Shown here one piece after another: positions 54,836 through 63,214 of a stretch of 64,000 nucleotides of DNA (the first letter of the stretch is position 1; the number at the start of each line of letters is the position of its first letter). The notes under the pieces were generated by a model that saw only the letters and a program-made list of their open reading frames with translations, made no database searches and was not told the origin of the DNA. This DNA comes from Paenibacillus sp. FSL H8-0079. GTDB taxonomy: Bacteria; Bacillota; Bacilli; Paenibacillales; Paenibacillaceae. A program made the position numbers and the translations under genes. The stretch covers positions 1,922,001-1,986,000 of the forward strand of contig NZ_CP150300.1 of assembly GCF_037991315.1 (NCBI RefSeq), written 5' to 3'.

Positions 54836-56056
54836 TTATACAGGAGAGGGTTTACTTGTACGTGTGAGTGAGAATAGATCCATATCAGGATTCTGCTTGC
54901 CAGTAATGGCATCTGCAATCAGGGAAGCAGCAATCATGCTGTACACCGTTCCGTTGCCTCCATACCCTTCCACAAAGTAAGAATGCGGATAATCGGGATG
55001 TGTACCGATCAGTGGCAGACCATCATTCGTATTACCAAACACGGCACCCCAGGCATAATCGACTTCAAGACCATCTAGAGGGAAGTAGGAACGGACCTCT
55101 TCCAGAAGTGTATCTCCCTGGTGTTTTGCCCGAATTTCACGTTGATCCTCCCGAGGTATTTCTTCATCCAAACCACCTGCGATGATTCTTCCATCCGGTG
55201 TTGTTCGCATATACAAATATGGGCGTGCTGTCTCCCAAATCATGCTGTGCTCAAACCATTCCTTAAGATCAGGCAACGGTTTGGTAGCAATGGCATAAGT
55301 CGTCTTCAGATAGGCTCCGCGATCCTTTTTGATATCCTGTGTCTCGTAACCGGCAGCAAATATGACCTTGTTGGCACGGATTTTAACGTTGGAAGTGTGG
55401 CATACTACACCATCTTCAACGTAATCACAGTGTACCATTTCGGTCTGACCATAGATTCGGGCCCCACGCTTATTGGCAGATTCAAATAAGGCATGAACGA
55501 ATCGATAGGGATTCACTTCCGCATCTCCCATCGTATACAGTGCAGCTGGTTTGCTGAAGGGGAAGTGTGTTTTTATTTTGTCGGTATTCCACAGTTCGGC
55601 TTCAAAGCCGTAGCGCTTCAGCGTCTGATATTCTTCCTCCAATAGGGCAACATCATCTTCACTGCTTGCAAAACAAAGACTTGTTCGTGGAATAAACCAA
55701 GGATCCGTATCCAACGTGTCTGCTATTTGAGTAAGTTGTTTCATGGCTTCCCGGCAAAGTTCATAAAATCGTACGCCTTTTGCTTCGCCAAAGGTGTTGA
55801 TACATGAAGTTAGGGTCTTGTCATTCGTGTATTGCAAGAGACCTGTATTGGCAGAGCTACTGCCTTGGGCAATATCTCGCTTATCAATGACAACTGTGTT
55901 CACACCCTGCTCTGTGAGTAGTTTGGAAGTTAGCGCGCCTCCCATACCACCGCCAATGATAAGGCAGTCACACGAGATGTCTTCTCGAAGAGCAGGATAA
56001 TTGAAAGTTGAATTAAAAGTGGAAGGCCAGAACGGTGTGCCATAGACCAGATCCAT
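54836..56056 (-). CDS. FAD-dependent oxidoreductase (DAO family)
   Basis: A 406-residue flavoprotein. The start at 56056 (MDLVYGTPFWPS) is nine bases after AAGGAG; an ATG nine bases earlier abuts that site. The dinucleotide motif is CDCLIIGGGMGGALTSKLL, with VIDKRDIAQGSSSANTG next, and the FAD-contacting C-terminal segment AWGAVFGNTNDGLPLIG ... VEGYGGNGTVYS. It resembles glycine/sarcosine-oxidase-like DadA-type enzymes. Some relatives carry a Rieske domain; none is present here. The amine substrate is unknown. Confidence 0.9.
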   Translation of the reverse strand: MDLVYGTPFWPSTFNSTFNYPALREDISCDCLIIGGGMGGALTSKLLTEQGVNTVVIDKRDIAQGSSSANTGLLQYTNDKTLTSCINTFGEAKGVRFYELCREAMKQLTQIADTLDTDPWFIPRTSLCFASSEDDVALLEEEYQTLKRYGFEAELWNTDKIKTHFPFSKPAALYTMGDAEVNPYRFVHALFESANKRGARIYGQTEMVHCDYVEDGVVCHTSNVKIRANKVIFAAGYETQDIKKDRGAYLKTTYAIATKPLPDLKEWFEHSMIWETARPYLYMRTTPDGRIIAGGLDEEIPREDQREIRAKHQGDTLLEEVRSYFPLDGLEVDYAWGAVFGNTNDGLPLIGTHPDYPHSYFVEGYGGNGTVYSMIAASLIADAITGKQNPDMDLFSLTRTSKPSPV

Positions 56057-56151
56057 CAGAAACATCTCCTTAATGATTTATATTTGTATACTTTTGTGTG
56101 ACCGGGCTAACAATAATTGCGCATAAACTTTATGCCGAGGAGGCCACCGAA

Positions 56152-56385
56152 ATGCAGAATCAAGCTATGCAAGCGCTGAGTCCCAAGGAATTGAACTACA
56201 TTGCGGACTCGATCACCAATGAAGAACTGCTGATCAAGCAGTGTGCAGCCACAGCTTCCATCACACATAACCCACAAATTCAACAGGCACTGAATCACTA
56301 TGTTCGCTCACATGAACAGCATCTGAATACCCTTGTCAATGCGCTGCAGCAACATCAATCTCTTGCACCAGCACAAGTTCAGTAA
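56152..56385 (+). CDS. Small spore-coat-like protein
   Basis: A 77-residue helical protein. The start at 56152 follows GAGGAGG. The sequence (LSPKELNYIADSITNEELLI ... HEQHLNTLVNAL) has the four-helix, ferritin-like look of CotF-related coat proteins and lies 35 bases before a CotF-domain gene. Assignment to the coat rests mainly on this context. Confidence 0.72.
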   Translation: MQNQAMQALSPKELNYIADSITNEELLIKQCAATASITHNPQIQQALNHYVRSHEQHLNTLVNALQQHQSLAPAQVQ

Positions 56386-56420
56386 CTGAAGTCAACTCTA
56401 ACTGTATAGGAGGAAAACGC

Positions 56421-56816
56421 ATGTATTCTCAATCTTTATCATCTAATGGCGCTTTTATGCAGGAGCAGGATCTGCTGAAGTCGATTCTTGCAGATTTAAG
56501 ACGAACCTCGCGCGAATATACGACTGCGACAACGGAAGCTGCCTGCCCCATGACACGCCGAATGTTCACAGATTTAACAAATGACACCCTAAGATTACAA
56601 GGGGAACTGTTCAATCTGATGCAGCAAAACAACATGTATTCTGTCTCGTCCAAGGCACTTCGTCAAGACGTGGACAAGCAAATCCAGTCTGCACACCAGA
56701 CGCAACAGAAGTGTCAGCAATTCATCCAGGAAAAGAACACGCAGAACAGTTCATATAGCCAAGCTCCTAATGTGCCTCAGCATCAGCCGAATTACGGTAA
56801 CCCTTATTACATGTAA
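56421..56816 (+). CDS. CotF-family spore coat protein
   Basis: A 131-residue protein with a coat-F domain: EQDLLKSILADLRRTSREYT, TRRMFTDLTNDTLRLQGELF, then a Gln/Asn/Tyr/Pro-rich tail (YSQAPNVPQHQPNYGNPYYM) typical of coat proteins. GGAGG precedes the ATG. It is probably made in the mother cell during sporulation, with the small gene upstream, although no sigma-E or sigma-K promoter was identified. Confidence 0.87.
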   Translation: MYSQSLSSNGAFMQEQDLLKSILADLRRTSREYTTATTEAACPMTRRMFTDLTNDTLRLQGELFNLMQQNNMYSVSSKALRQDVDKQIQSAHQTQQKCQQFIQEKNTQNSSYSQAPNVPQHQPNYGNPYYM

Positions 56817-56862
56817 CCTGTGTAAAAGAGGTTTGAAGCACTTGGCTAACCAAGACCATACC

Positions 56863-56902
56863 ACCGCTTGCCTGAATTCAGGGCAGGCGGTCTTTTGTCT
56901 TT
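56863..56902 (+). terminator. Terminator after the coat genes
   Basis: ACCGCTTGCC (56863-56872) and GGCAGGCGGT (56882-56891), one G-U, then TCTTTTGTCTTT. Confidence 0.85.
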
Positions 56903-56976
56903 GCATCAACGTTAAATTCATGTAATATAAGTATTAATTCATTTTCAGGAACCTGGATGACGCTGGAGGGAAAACC

Positions 56977-57477
56977 ATGAAAGATTTGAACGATCTGCAA
57001 TTAAAAGTTCTGGATCTGCTGAAGGAAGACGCGAGAAGGACTCCCGCACTGCTGTCGACGCTGCTGGGGGAGTCGGAAGACAAGATCAAGAACGCCGTGG
57101 CACAGCTTGAACAAGACCACGTCATCGTGAAATACGCAACCGTCGTGAACTGGAGCAAAATAGATGATGAGAAAGTAACAGCCCTGATTGAGGTGCAGAT
57201 CACGCCGGAGCGTGGTCGTGGCTTTGAAGGGATTGCCGAACGAATTTATCTCTATCCGCAAGTGAAATCCGTATATCTCATGTCAGGTGCATACGATCTG
57301 CTCGTTGAAGTAGAAGGTGGCAACCTGCGTGAAGTCGCTAATTTTGTGTCGGAGAAATTGTCTCCGATTGACTCTGTGCTTTCAACCAAAACGAATTTTA
57401 TTCTTAAAAAATATAAGCAGGACGGGATTATCTTTGAAGACCATCAGGAAGACAACCGTCTCATGATCTCGCCGTAA
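56977..57477 (+). CDS. alaR: Lrp/AsnC-family regulator (AlaR-like)
   Basis: A 166-residue regulator. The N-terminal winged helix-turn-helix is somewhat divergent (LKVLDLLKEDARRTPALLST); the C-terminal RAM/ACT ligand-binding domain is clear (VTALIEVQITPERGRGFEGI ... YLMSGAYDLLVEVEG). It lies 13 bases before an aminotransferase gene, the arrangement of yugG-yugH in B. subtilis, now known as alaR-alaT for alanine synthesis. It probably activates that gene in response to alanine. Confidence 0.88.
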   Translation: MKDLNDLQLKVLDLLKEDARRTPALLSTLLGESEDKIKNAVAQLEQDHVIVKYATVVNWSKIDDEKVTALIEVQITPERGRGFEGIAERIYLYPQVKSVYLMSGAYDLLVEVEGGNLREVANFVSEKLSPIDSVLSTKTNFILKKYKQDGIIFEDHQEDNRLMISP

Positions 57478-57490
57478 AGGAAGATGTGTC

Positions 57491-58699
57491 ATGATAGTGA
57501 ATGAACAGACAACCGGAAACAACAAGAATATGACGTCTTATCTGGCACCTCTCGTGCAACAGATACCTCCATCCGGAATCCGCAAATTTTTCGATCTGGT
57601 TGGAGACAACAAGGATATAATCACTTTGGGTGTGGGTGAACCTGACTTTGTTACACCTTGGCATATGCGTGAAGCCTGTGTATACTCGCTGGAAAGAGGT
57701 ATGACCAGCTACACATCCAACGCAGGCATGCCGAAGCTGAGAGAAGCCATCAGCGATTATCTGGATACTCAGTTTGATACCAAATACGATCCAAAGGATG
57801 AGATTATTGTTACCGTGGGTGGCAGTGAAGCGATTGACCTGGCTTTGCGTGCATTAATCGTACCCGGCGACGAGATTCTCATTCCTGAACCTTCTTACGT
57901 GGCTTATTCACCAATCGCTTCCATCGGTGGAGGTATACCGGTCGGTGTTGAAACCTATGCGAAAGATCAGTTCAAGTTAACTGCCGAAGCACTTGAAGCT
58001 GGCATCACACCGAAGTCGAAGGTGGTTATTCTGTGTTATCCGAGTAATCCCACAGGAGCCATTATGACGTATGAAGAGTGGCTGCCTATTGCTGAAGTAA
58101 TCAAAAAGCATGATCTGATTGTGATCGCTGATGAAATTTACGCTGAATTAACGTATACGCAAAAGCATGTCAGCTTTGCAGCTATTCCGGACATGAAGGA
58201 GCGGACCATTCTGGTAAGCGGATTTTCCAAGGCTTTTGCAATGACAGGATGGCGGATCGGGTACATGTGTGGTCATCCTGAACTTATTGCAGCCATGCTT
58301 AAAATCCATCAGTATACGGTAATGTGTGCACCGGCCATGGGCCAAGTTGCTGCACTTGAGGCATTGACGAACGGTTTGGGTGAGAAAGACCGGATGGTAG
58401 AATCGTATAATCAACGCAGACGTTTGATTGTGCAGGGATTCCGGGATATTGGACTCGATTGTCATGAACCTCAGGGCGCATTCTATGCATTTCCGAGTAT
58501 TCAAAAGACAGGCATGAGTTCCGACCTGTTTGCGGAGCGATTGTTAACGGAAAATAAAGTTGCTGCTGTTCCTGGGAATGTTTTTGGTCCTCAGGGTGAA
58601 GGCTTCTTGCGCTGCTCGTATGCTACTTCCGTAACCCAATTGAATGAAGCTTTGGAACGAATCGGAAACTTTGTTTACAAACTTCAAAAAGAGGGTTAA
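57491..58699 (+). CDS. alaT: Class I/II aminotransferase (AlaT-like)
   Basis: A 402-residue PLP enzyme of fold type I. The Schiff-base lysine is K247 in SGFSKAFAMTGWRIGY; other PLP contacts are VTVGGSEAIDLALRAL, CYPSNPTGAI and DEIYAELTY. It resembles B. subtilis YugH/AlaT, which makes alanine from pyruvate and glutamate. AlaR-like regulator upstream supports this. PatA-like substrates cannot be excluded. Confidence 0.9.
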   Translation: MIVNEQTTGNNKNMTSYLAPLVQQIPPSGIRKFFDLVGDNKDIITLGVGEPDFVTPWHMREACVYSLERGMTSYTSNAGMPKLREAISDYLDTQFDTKYDPKDEIIVTVGGSEAIDLALRALIVPGDEILIPEPSYVAYSPIASIGGGIPVGVETYAKDQFKLTAEALEAGITPKSKVVILCYPSNPTGAIMTYEEWLPIAEVIKKHDLIVIADEIYAELTYTQKHVSFAAIPDMKERTILVSGFSKAFAMTGWRIGYMCGHPELIAAMLKIHQYTVMCAPAMGQVAALEALTNGLGEKDRMVESYNQRRRLIVQGFRDIGLDCHEPQGAFYAFPSIQKTGMSSDLFAERLLTENKVAAVPGNVFGPQGEGFLRCSYATSVTQLNEALERIGNFVYKLQKEG

Positions 58700-58740
58700 T
58701 ACTAAAGTAGAATCTATTAACAGATGTGACATTGTTAACA

Positions 58741-58829
58741 TTGGAAAAAAATAACTTTCTTTTCCAAAATATTGTGATATAATTTCAATTTGAAATAAGT
58801 TTTCATATATTTGGAAACCATTTTTCCAA
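58741..58829 (+). promoter_or_regulatory. Promoter region with two TTGGAAA/TTTCCAA palindromes
   Basis: An extended -10 (TGATATAAT, 58775-58783) is flanked by two inverted repeats: TTGGAAAA/TTTTCCAA (58741-58748, 58760-58767) and TTGGAAA/TTTCCAA (58811-58817, 58823-58829). The second abuts the ribosome site of the Spo0E-like gene. Confidence 0.5.
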
Positions 58830-58842
58830 GGAGGGGTTGGCT

Positions 58843-59109
58843 TTGTTTTGTGTTGAATATGATTTATCGACTAATCGTGGGCACTATCTGGCAGAAGGCG
58901 ATCATGGCGACCGATGGTCGGTGAAACCTGATAACGCATCTTTGCATGACATTTCCTTGGAAGATGAGATTCATATGCTTCGTCGCAAGATGGAACAGAT
59001 CTTCCTCGAAGAGAAATCATTCACATCCGATATAGTAATTGAAATCAGCAGTTTGCTGGATCTAAAGATTAATGAATACATGAAGGCTAACCCGATTAAA
59101 GGAAAATAA
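58843..59109 (+). CDS. Spo0E-like aspartyl-phosphate phosphatase
   Basis: An 88-residue protein. TTG at 58843 is eight bases after AAGGAGG; a TTG six bases earlier is too close. The C-terminal half is the Spo0E-like helical hairpin: EIHMLRRKMEQIFLEEKSF ... EISSLLDLKINEYMK, in which SLLD stands for the SxxLD signature. Such proteins dephosphorylate Spo0A~P and delay sporulation. The N-terminal 45 residues (VEYDLSTNRGHYLAEGD) are not part of the usual domain. Confidence 0.8.
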   Translation: MFCVEYDLSTNRGHYLAEGDHGDRWSVKPDNASLHDISLEDEIHMLRRKMEQIFLEEKSFTSDIVIEISSLLDLKINEYMKANPIKGK

Positions 59110-59148
59110 CGTTTTCGTTGAATTGAAACGTTTCATTTTATTGAGTTA

Positions 59149-59179
59149 GAAAGGAGACCTGAGAGGGTCTTCTTTTTTT
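59149..59179 (+). terminator. Terminator after the Spo0E-like gene
   Basis: AAGGAGACC / GGTCTTCTT stem followed by a T run. A 12-base palindrome TGAAACGTTTCA (59124-59135) lies just before it. Confidence 0.7.
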
Positions 59180-59277
59180 GTGTGTAAAGCAAGGGTGATC
59201 CCCCGATAAGACAGCTTATTTTTTTGCGTGGAACAATTGTGATATATTGGACATAGGAGACTAAAGGGGGAACTGGA

Positions 59278-59829
59278 ATGAAAAGATTTTGGGGGCTTAC
59301 TGCGATCATTTCTATCGTTTTTCTGCTTGCGGGTTGTGGTGGTAAAGATGGTTTTTCCATTTTCATTATCGATAACCAAGGAAATCCATCTGTAATCTCA
59401 GAGCAGTTGCAGGCTAATCTGCAACAGAAACTGGGCGAGGAACCTAAGGTGGAAGTGATCACCAGTGCGATGTATGATGTTCAGAAAATTATGGTAGAGT
59501 ATGCGGCTGGCGGACATGATATCTTCATCTTGCCTGAATCCGACATGAAACAATACGGAAGTAATGGCTCCAACATTCCGCTGGATGATACCTTTGATCC
59601 AAAGAAGTTTGAACGGGGTGTATTTGAGGGTGGTGTATTGGTAGAGAAAGGTGAAGGAGATGAAGGTACAGATCTCAAGCAAGAATCACATCTGTATGGC
59701 ATTCCGCTCGAAGATATGAAAATGTTTAAAGATGTAGAATATGCTGCGAGCAATTTGTTCGCCACCATTCCGGTATCCACGTCTAATGTCGAAGAATCCA
59801 AGAAAGTGCTGAAGGCGCTGACAGAGTAG
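59278..59829 (+). CDS. Lipoprotein of unknown function
   Basis: A 183-residue lipoprotein: signal peptide, lipobox LAGC, then a compact alpha/beta domain with FSIFIIDNQGNPSVISEQLQ and HDIFILPESDMKQYG, reminiscent of half of a periplasmic binding fold. AAGGGGGAAC precedes the ATG. It lies 37 bases before a CobU-like gene, so co-transcription is likely, but a shared pathway is not evident. Confidence 0.78.
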   Translation: MKRFWGLTAIISIVFLLAGCGGKDGFSIFIIDNQGNPSVISEQLQANLQQKLGEEPKVEVITSAMYDVQKIMVEYAAGGHDIFILPESDMKQYGSNGSNIPLDDTFDPKKFERGVFEGGVLVEKGEGDEGTDLKQESHLYGIPLEDMKMFKDVEYAASNLFATIPVSTSNVEESKKVLKALTE

Positions 59830-59866
59830 AGAAAATACAGAATGGCTATGGAAGGAGGGAAGCGGA

Positions 59867-60409
59867 TTGCTGATTACGGTCACAGGCGGCATAGGTAGTG
59901 GTAAAACCCGGTTTGCCCTCAATTACGCAGCCGGGATTAGCCGAGAGGGCGTATATTTATCCACTGGTGATCATGATCCCGTTATTCCCGAATTACCATC
60001 CGCTCATTATCGTGCCATTCATGCCGGGAACGGTCAGCAACTGACAGAGGTGATCACCCAGATTAATCGGGAATCCAATCTGTTTTTGGCGGATCAGCGA
60101 ATTGTAATTGTGGACAGTTTGACCTCATGGATGGCTGCCGGTTTCAGGGCAACGGATGATCTGAATCATCAGCGTTCAGAGACTCAGCTTTTGCTCGATG
60201 CATTGTTGTCTTATCAGGGGAAGTTGCTTGTGATTACCAATGAAATGCATGGCACATTACATCCTACCGAGGAAGAACGGATATTTACAGCGAGAATGGC
60301 CTCGGTTAACCGGATGCTGCAGACCCATGCTGAAAAGATGTACATGCTGGTATCCGGTCTGGCTATTGATCTGAAGGGTCAGGCAATGCGGTATGAAGAC
60401 GAACGGTAA
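59867..60409 (+). CDS. CobU/CobP-like cobinamide kinase/guanylyltransferase
   Basis: A 180-residue P-loop protein. TTG start, seven bases after GGAGGG. The P loop is GGIGSGKT (residues 7-14), followed by VYLSTGDHD and a IVIVDSLTSWM Walker B-like strand, the layout of CobU, which phosphorylates adenosylcobinamide and transfers GMP to it. The family's GTP-site histidine region is less clear. A PduO-type adenosyltransferase gene 0.9 kb downstream fits a cobinamide salvage role. Other nucleotide-loop genes (cobS, cobT) are not in the window. Confidence 0.72.
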   Translation: MLITVTGGIGSGKTRFALNYAAGISREGVYLSTGDHDPVIPELPSAHYRAIHAGNGQQLTEVITQINRESNLFLADQRIVIVDSLTSWMAAGFRATDDLNHQRSETQLLLDALLSYQGKLLVITNEMHGTLHPTEEERIFTARMASVNRMLQTHAEKMYMLVSGLAIDLKGQAMRYEDER

Positions 60410-60437
60410 CGAGATGACATAAACGGGTGATATGAAG

Positions 60438-60480
60438 AAGCCTCCTCGACCACGATCATGGTGGCAAGGAGGCTTTATTT
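60438..60480. terminator. Terminator after the CobU-like gene
   Basis: AAGCCTCCT (60438-60446) and AGGAGGCTT (60467-60475) with inner CCAC/GTGG, between convergent genes. Confidence 0.85.
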
Positions 60481-60499
60481 ATGAAGTCTATCCTTTTTT

Positions 60500-61111
60500 T
60501 TATTTCTGCTTTTTGCTACGTCTGATCCACCAGATGATACATCCGATGACAATGATGGCCAGGATGACATACACTACAATGGAATAGACATCCATAAAGT
60601 GCAAAATGCTCTCCCATGATGCGCCAAGTGCAGCGCCAACGGAGACAAGAATGACATTCCAGATCAGTGTGCCAATGGTTGTAAAGAGAAGGAATAAACC
60701 AAATTTCATGTTGGACATGCCTGCAGGAATTGAGATGAGACTACGGACGAGGGGAACCATTCGACAGAACAATACGGTCCACATGCCATATTTGTCAAAC
60801 CATGCATCGACACGGTGAATATCCTCTTTTTTGATGCGCAGAACATGTCCCCAGCGTTCCACAATTTTCTCAAGGCGTTCGACGTCAATGAGGAGTCCAA
60901 TACCATACAGTATCACAGCACCAAGGACGGAGCCGATGGTAGCGGCAATAATCACACCTGGAAGGGTGAGACTGGTATAGGTGGTCATGAATCCGCCAAA
61001 CGGCAAGATGATTTCGGATGGAATCGGGGGAAATACGTTCTCAAGAGCAATAATGAGTGCAATGCCTATGTAGCCGTATTGTTCCATGAAATCGGTTATC
61101 CAGTTTTGCAT
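60500..61111 (-). CDS. DedA-family membrane protein
   Basis: A 203-residue membrane protein. The start at 61111 follows AAAGGAG by six bases. Typical DedA features: ENVFPPIPSEIILPFGGF, and the re-entrant segment FCRMVPLVRSLISIPAGMSNM. Members of this family flip undecaprenyl phosphate or phospholipid head groups and support membrane potential. It ends with a basic cytoplasmic tail (WWIRRSKKQK). Confidence 0.93.
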   Translation of the reverse strand: MQNWITDFMEQYGYIGIALIIALENVFPPIPSEIILPFGGFMTTYTSLTLPGVIIAATIGSVLGAVILYGIGLLIDVERLEKIVERWGHVLRIKKEDIHRVDAWFDKYGMWTVLFCRMVPLVRSLISIPAGMSNMKFGLFLLFTTIGTLIWNVILVSVGAALGASWESILHFMDVYSIVVYVILAIIVIGCIIWWIRRSKKQK

Positions 61112-61259
61112 AATCGTCTCCTTTACTTTTGGTTTCCTTTGATTTGTCGTATACTCGGCAGAGCACACCAATTCTTATATACGTGTAAAGCGATAGACTG
61201 GTTTCTGAAAAAATGGCATTCCCGTATTCATTATTATATTAACAATTGGAGGGATAACG

Positions 61260-61835
61260 ATGGGTATATATACACGAACAGGTGACGAAGGGCAGACTTC
61301 GGTCATTGGTGGACGCGTCATCAAGGATGATGATCGAGTTGAGGCTTATGGCACGATTGACGAATTGAACTGTTTTGTCGGCCAGGCGATCAGCCTGATT
61401 GATTCTGCTCAAGGGCAATTCGAAGATCTGCGTGAATATCTGTTGGAAGTTCAGCAGGAATTGTTTGATTGCGGATCCGATCTGGCCTTCGTGAAGATTA
61501 GTGAGTCCAAATATAAGGTAAGAGATGAAATGGTCACACGTCTGGAACAATGGATCGACCAGTATGATGCAGAGAATCCAAAAGTGGAACGGTTCATTAT
61601 TCCTGGTGGCAGTCAGTTGTCTTCTGCTCTTCATGTGTGCCGTACTGTATGTCGTCGCGCAGAGCGTCGCACGGTAACATTGGGACAACATACGGACATT
61701 AACCCGTCTGTACGACGGTATTTAAACCGACTGTCTGATTACTTCTTCGTGGTTGCACGGACGGCCAATGCGAGACAACAGGTGGCCGATATTGAATATG
61801 TGCGGAGCAAAAAAGTATTCCGCCGCAAAGAATGA
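61260..61835 (+). CDS. PduO-type cob(I)alamin adenosyltransferase
   Basis: A 191-residue enzyme that transfers adenosine from ATP to cob(I)alamin to give coenzyme B12. ATP-binding N-terminus YTRTGDEGQTSVIGG, active-site helices with VCRTVCRRAERRTV and NRLSDYFFVVAR. GGAGGG precedes the ATG. It overlaps the following pseudouridine synthase gene by four bases (ATGA). Confidence 0.95.
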   Translation: MGIYTRTGDEGQTSVIGGRVIKDDDRVEAYGTIDELNCFVGQAISLIDSAQGQFEDLREYLLEVQQELFDCGSDLAFVKISESKYKVRDEMVTRLEQWIDQYDAENPKVERFIIPGGSQLSSALHVCRTVCRRAERRTVTLGQHTDINPSVRRYLNRLSDYFFVVARTANARQQVADIEYVRSKKVFRRKE

Positions 61836-62815
61836 GCCAGTATTATTCGCCGATAGTCTACACGGTGACCGAGCAAGAAGATGGCTGGCTGCTGAAGACC
61901 GTGCTTCAGCGCCGGCTACTGGTGTCGCGCAAGCTTTTGTCCAAAATCAAGCTGACAGAACAAGGCGTCATGCTAAATGGAGAGCGCGTGTACATTAGCG
62001 TCAAGGTAGCTGCGGGTGATGTCGTTGAAGTTCGGATGGAGCAAGAGGAATCGGATGATATTTTGCCTGAGCCTATTCCCTTTACTATTCTGTATGAAGA
62101 TGAGCACTTGCTCATTGTCAACAAGGATGCGGGCATCATTGTTCATCCGACACATGGTCATTACACAGGTACTTTGGCAAATGGGGTCGTTCATTACTGG
62201 AAATCCAAGGGTGAGCGATTCCGGTTCAGACCGATTCATCGACTTGATCAGGAAACGTCAGGTGTGCTCGCAATAGCCAAGAATCCTTATGTGCATCAGC
62301 ATGTGTCTGAGCAGATGATTGCAGGAACAGTGGATAAGAAATATATTGCGCTTGTGCACGGCAGTCCTGTCCCGGAAAAAGGGTCAGTGGATGGCCCGAT
62401 CGATCGCGATCCTGAAGAGCCGCACCGCCGAATCGTAACACCTGATGGCTACGCTGCAAGAACGCTGTACGCAACCGTAACACGCTGGGCAGAAGGCAGC
62501 GCCAGTGCAGTAAGTCTTAAGCTGGAGAGCGGCAGAACCCATCAGATCAGGGTACATATGACTTCTATTGGCTGCCCGTTGATCGGTGACCGGATGTACA
62601 AGACACTACCTGTGCACGAGATCGATGAGCAGACCATAGCTGCTCGGGATGAACGGGACAGCTGGATCGAACGTCAGGCCTTGCATGCTTGTGAATTGAC
62701 GTTCGAACATCCCATTCTAAAGGAGCGTATAACGTTCCAGGCTCCTTTTCCAGCAGATATGGCCGCGCTGGAGAAGCGTTTGAATGATGAGGCAGCTCCG
62801 AGAGAAGAACTGTAG
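61832..62815 (+). CDS. RluA-family pseudouridine synthase
   Basis: A 327-residue RNA-modifying enzyme. An N-terminal S4-like RNA-binding domain (about 15-80) precedes the catalytic domain with HRLDQETSG, catalytic D139, and the conserved SGRTHQIRVHM. The group includes RluD and its Bacillus paralogues YhcT, YjbO and YlyB, so the modified uridine cannot be specified. Translation is coupled to the adenosyltransferase gene. Confidence 0.92.
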   Translation: MSQYYSPIVYTVTEQEDGWLLKTVLQRRLLVSRKLLSKIKLTEQGVMLNGERVYISVKVAAGDVVEVRMEQEESDDILPEPIPFTILYEDEHLLIVNKDAGIIVHPTHGHYTGTLANGVVHYWKSKGERFRFRPIHRLDQETSGVLAIAKNPYVHQHVSEQMIAGTVDKKYIALVHGSPVPEKGSVDGPIDRDPEEPHRRIVTPDGYAARTLYATVTRWAEGSASAVSLKLESGRTHQIRVHMTSIGCPLIGDRMYKTLPVHEIDEQTIAARDERDSWIERQALHACELTFEHPILKERITFQAPFPADMAALEKRLNDEAAPREEL

Positions 62816-63089
62816 GAAGCTGCGACGGGGCTCTTAGTTTTGCACCTCGTATCGCAGTTTCCTGCACGGCCTGTCCTGTTTGGAGTTCAACGCTGTTTGT
62901 CTTACCCTTGTGAGGGATGCTTAATGTACCCGAACAACATGCCGTAGGCTAATCATTATGTTCTATCGTTAATGTATTGATGTGTAGCATTTTCATGTTA
63001 AATCTTTTAAGATTTCAAATTTTTTAAAGCTTTTAAAGAGATTAAAGCTGTAAGATCCTGATTCAAAAAATATAGCCGAATGTGTGTTT

Positions 63090-63118
63090 TTGATCTCATT
63101 CGCAAAAGTCAGTAAAAT
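63090..63118 (+). promoter_or_regulatory. Candidate promoter of the ArsC/Spx-like gene
   Basis: TTGATC (63090-63095), 17-base spacer, TAAAAT (63113-63118). The predicted start near 63125 coincides with the base of the hairpin at 63124. The rest of the 62816-63089 gap shows nothing identifiable. Confidence 0.55.
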
Positions 63119-63123
63119 TACAT

Positions 63124-63199
63124 GGCGATGGTATCGATTTGGAGCGACTTTTGGATTTGCAAAGCAAACCAAGGGAAGCGACAAGTCGAAACTATCGCC
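63124..63199 (+). ncRNA. 5'-terminal hairpin leader of the ArsC/Spx-like gene
   Basis: Positions 63124-63140 and 63183-63199 form a 17-position helix with one A-A mismatch and two G-U pairs (GGCGATGGT...ACTATCGCC at the base). The apical part has further TTTGG...CCAAG and TTTGC/GCAAA pairings. The ribosome site AGGAGG begins three bases after the stem. No known riboswitch class was recognised. Confidence 0.65.
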
Positions 63200-63214
63200 A
63201 CAGGAGGCAAATCA

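Noticed and set aside
63124..63199. Fluoride or c-di-GMP riboswitch before the ArsC/Spx-like gene
   Set aside because: The first bases GGCGATGG recall the fluoride motif and CAAAGC recalls GEMM, but the remaining conserved segments of both classes are absent.
63122..63214. N-terminal extension of the ArsC/Spx-like protein from an ATG at 63122
   Set aside because: It would be coded entirely by the leader hairpin, has no ribosome site, and homology starts at 63215 behind AGGAGG.
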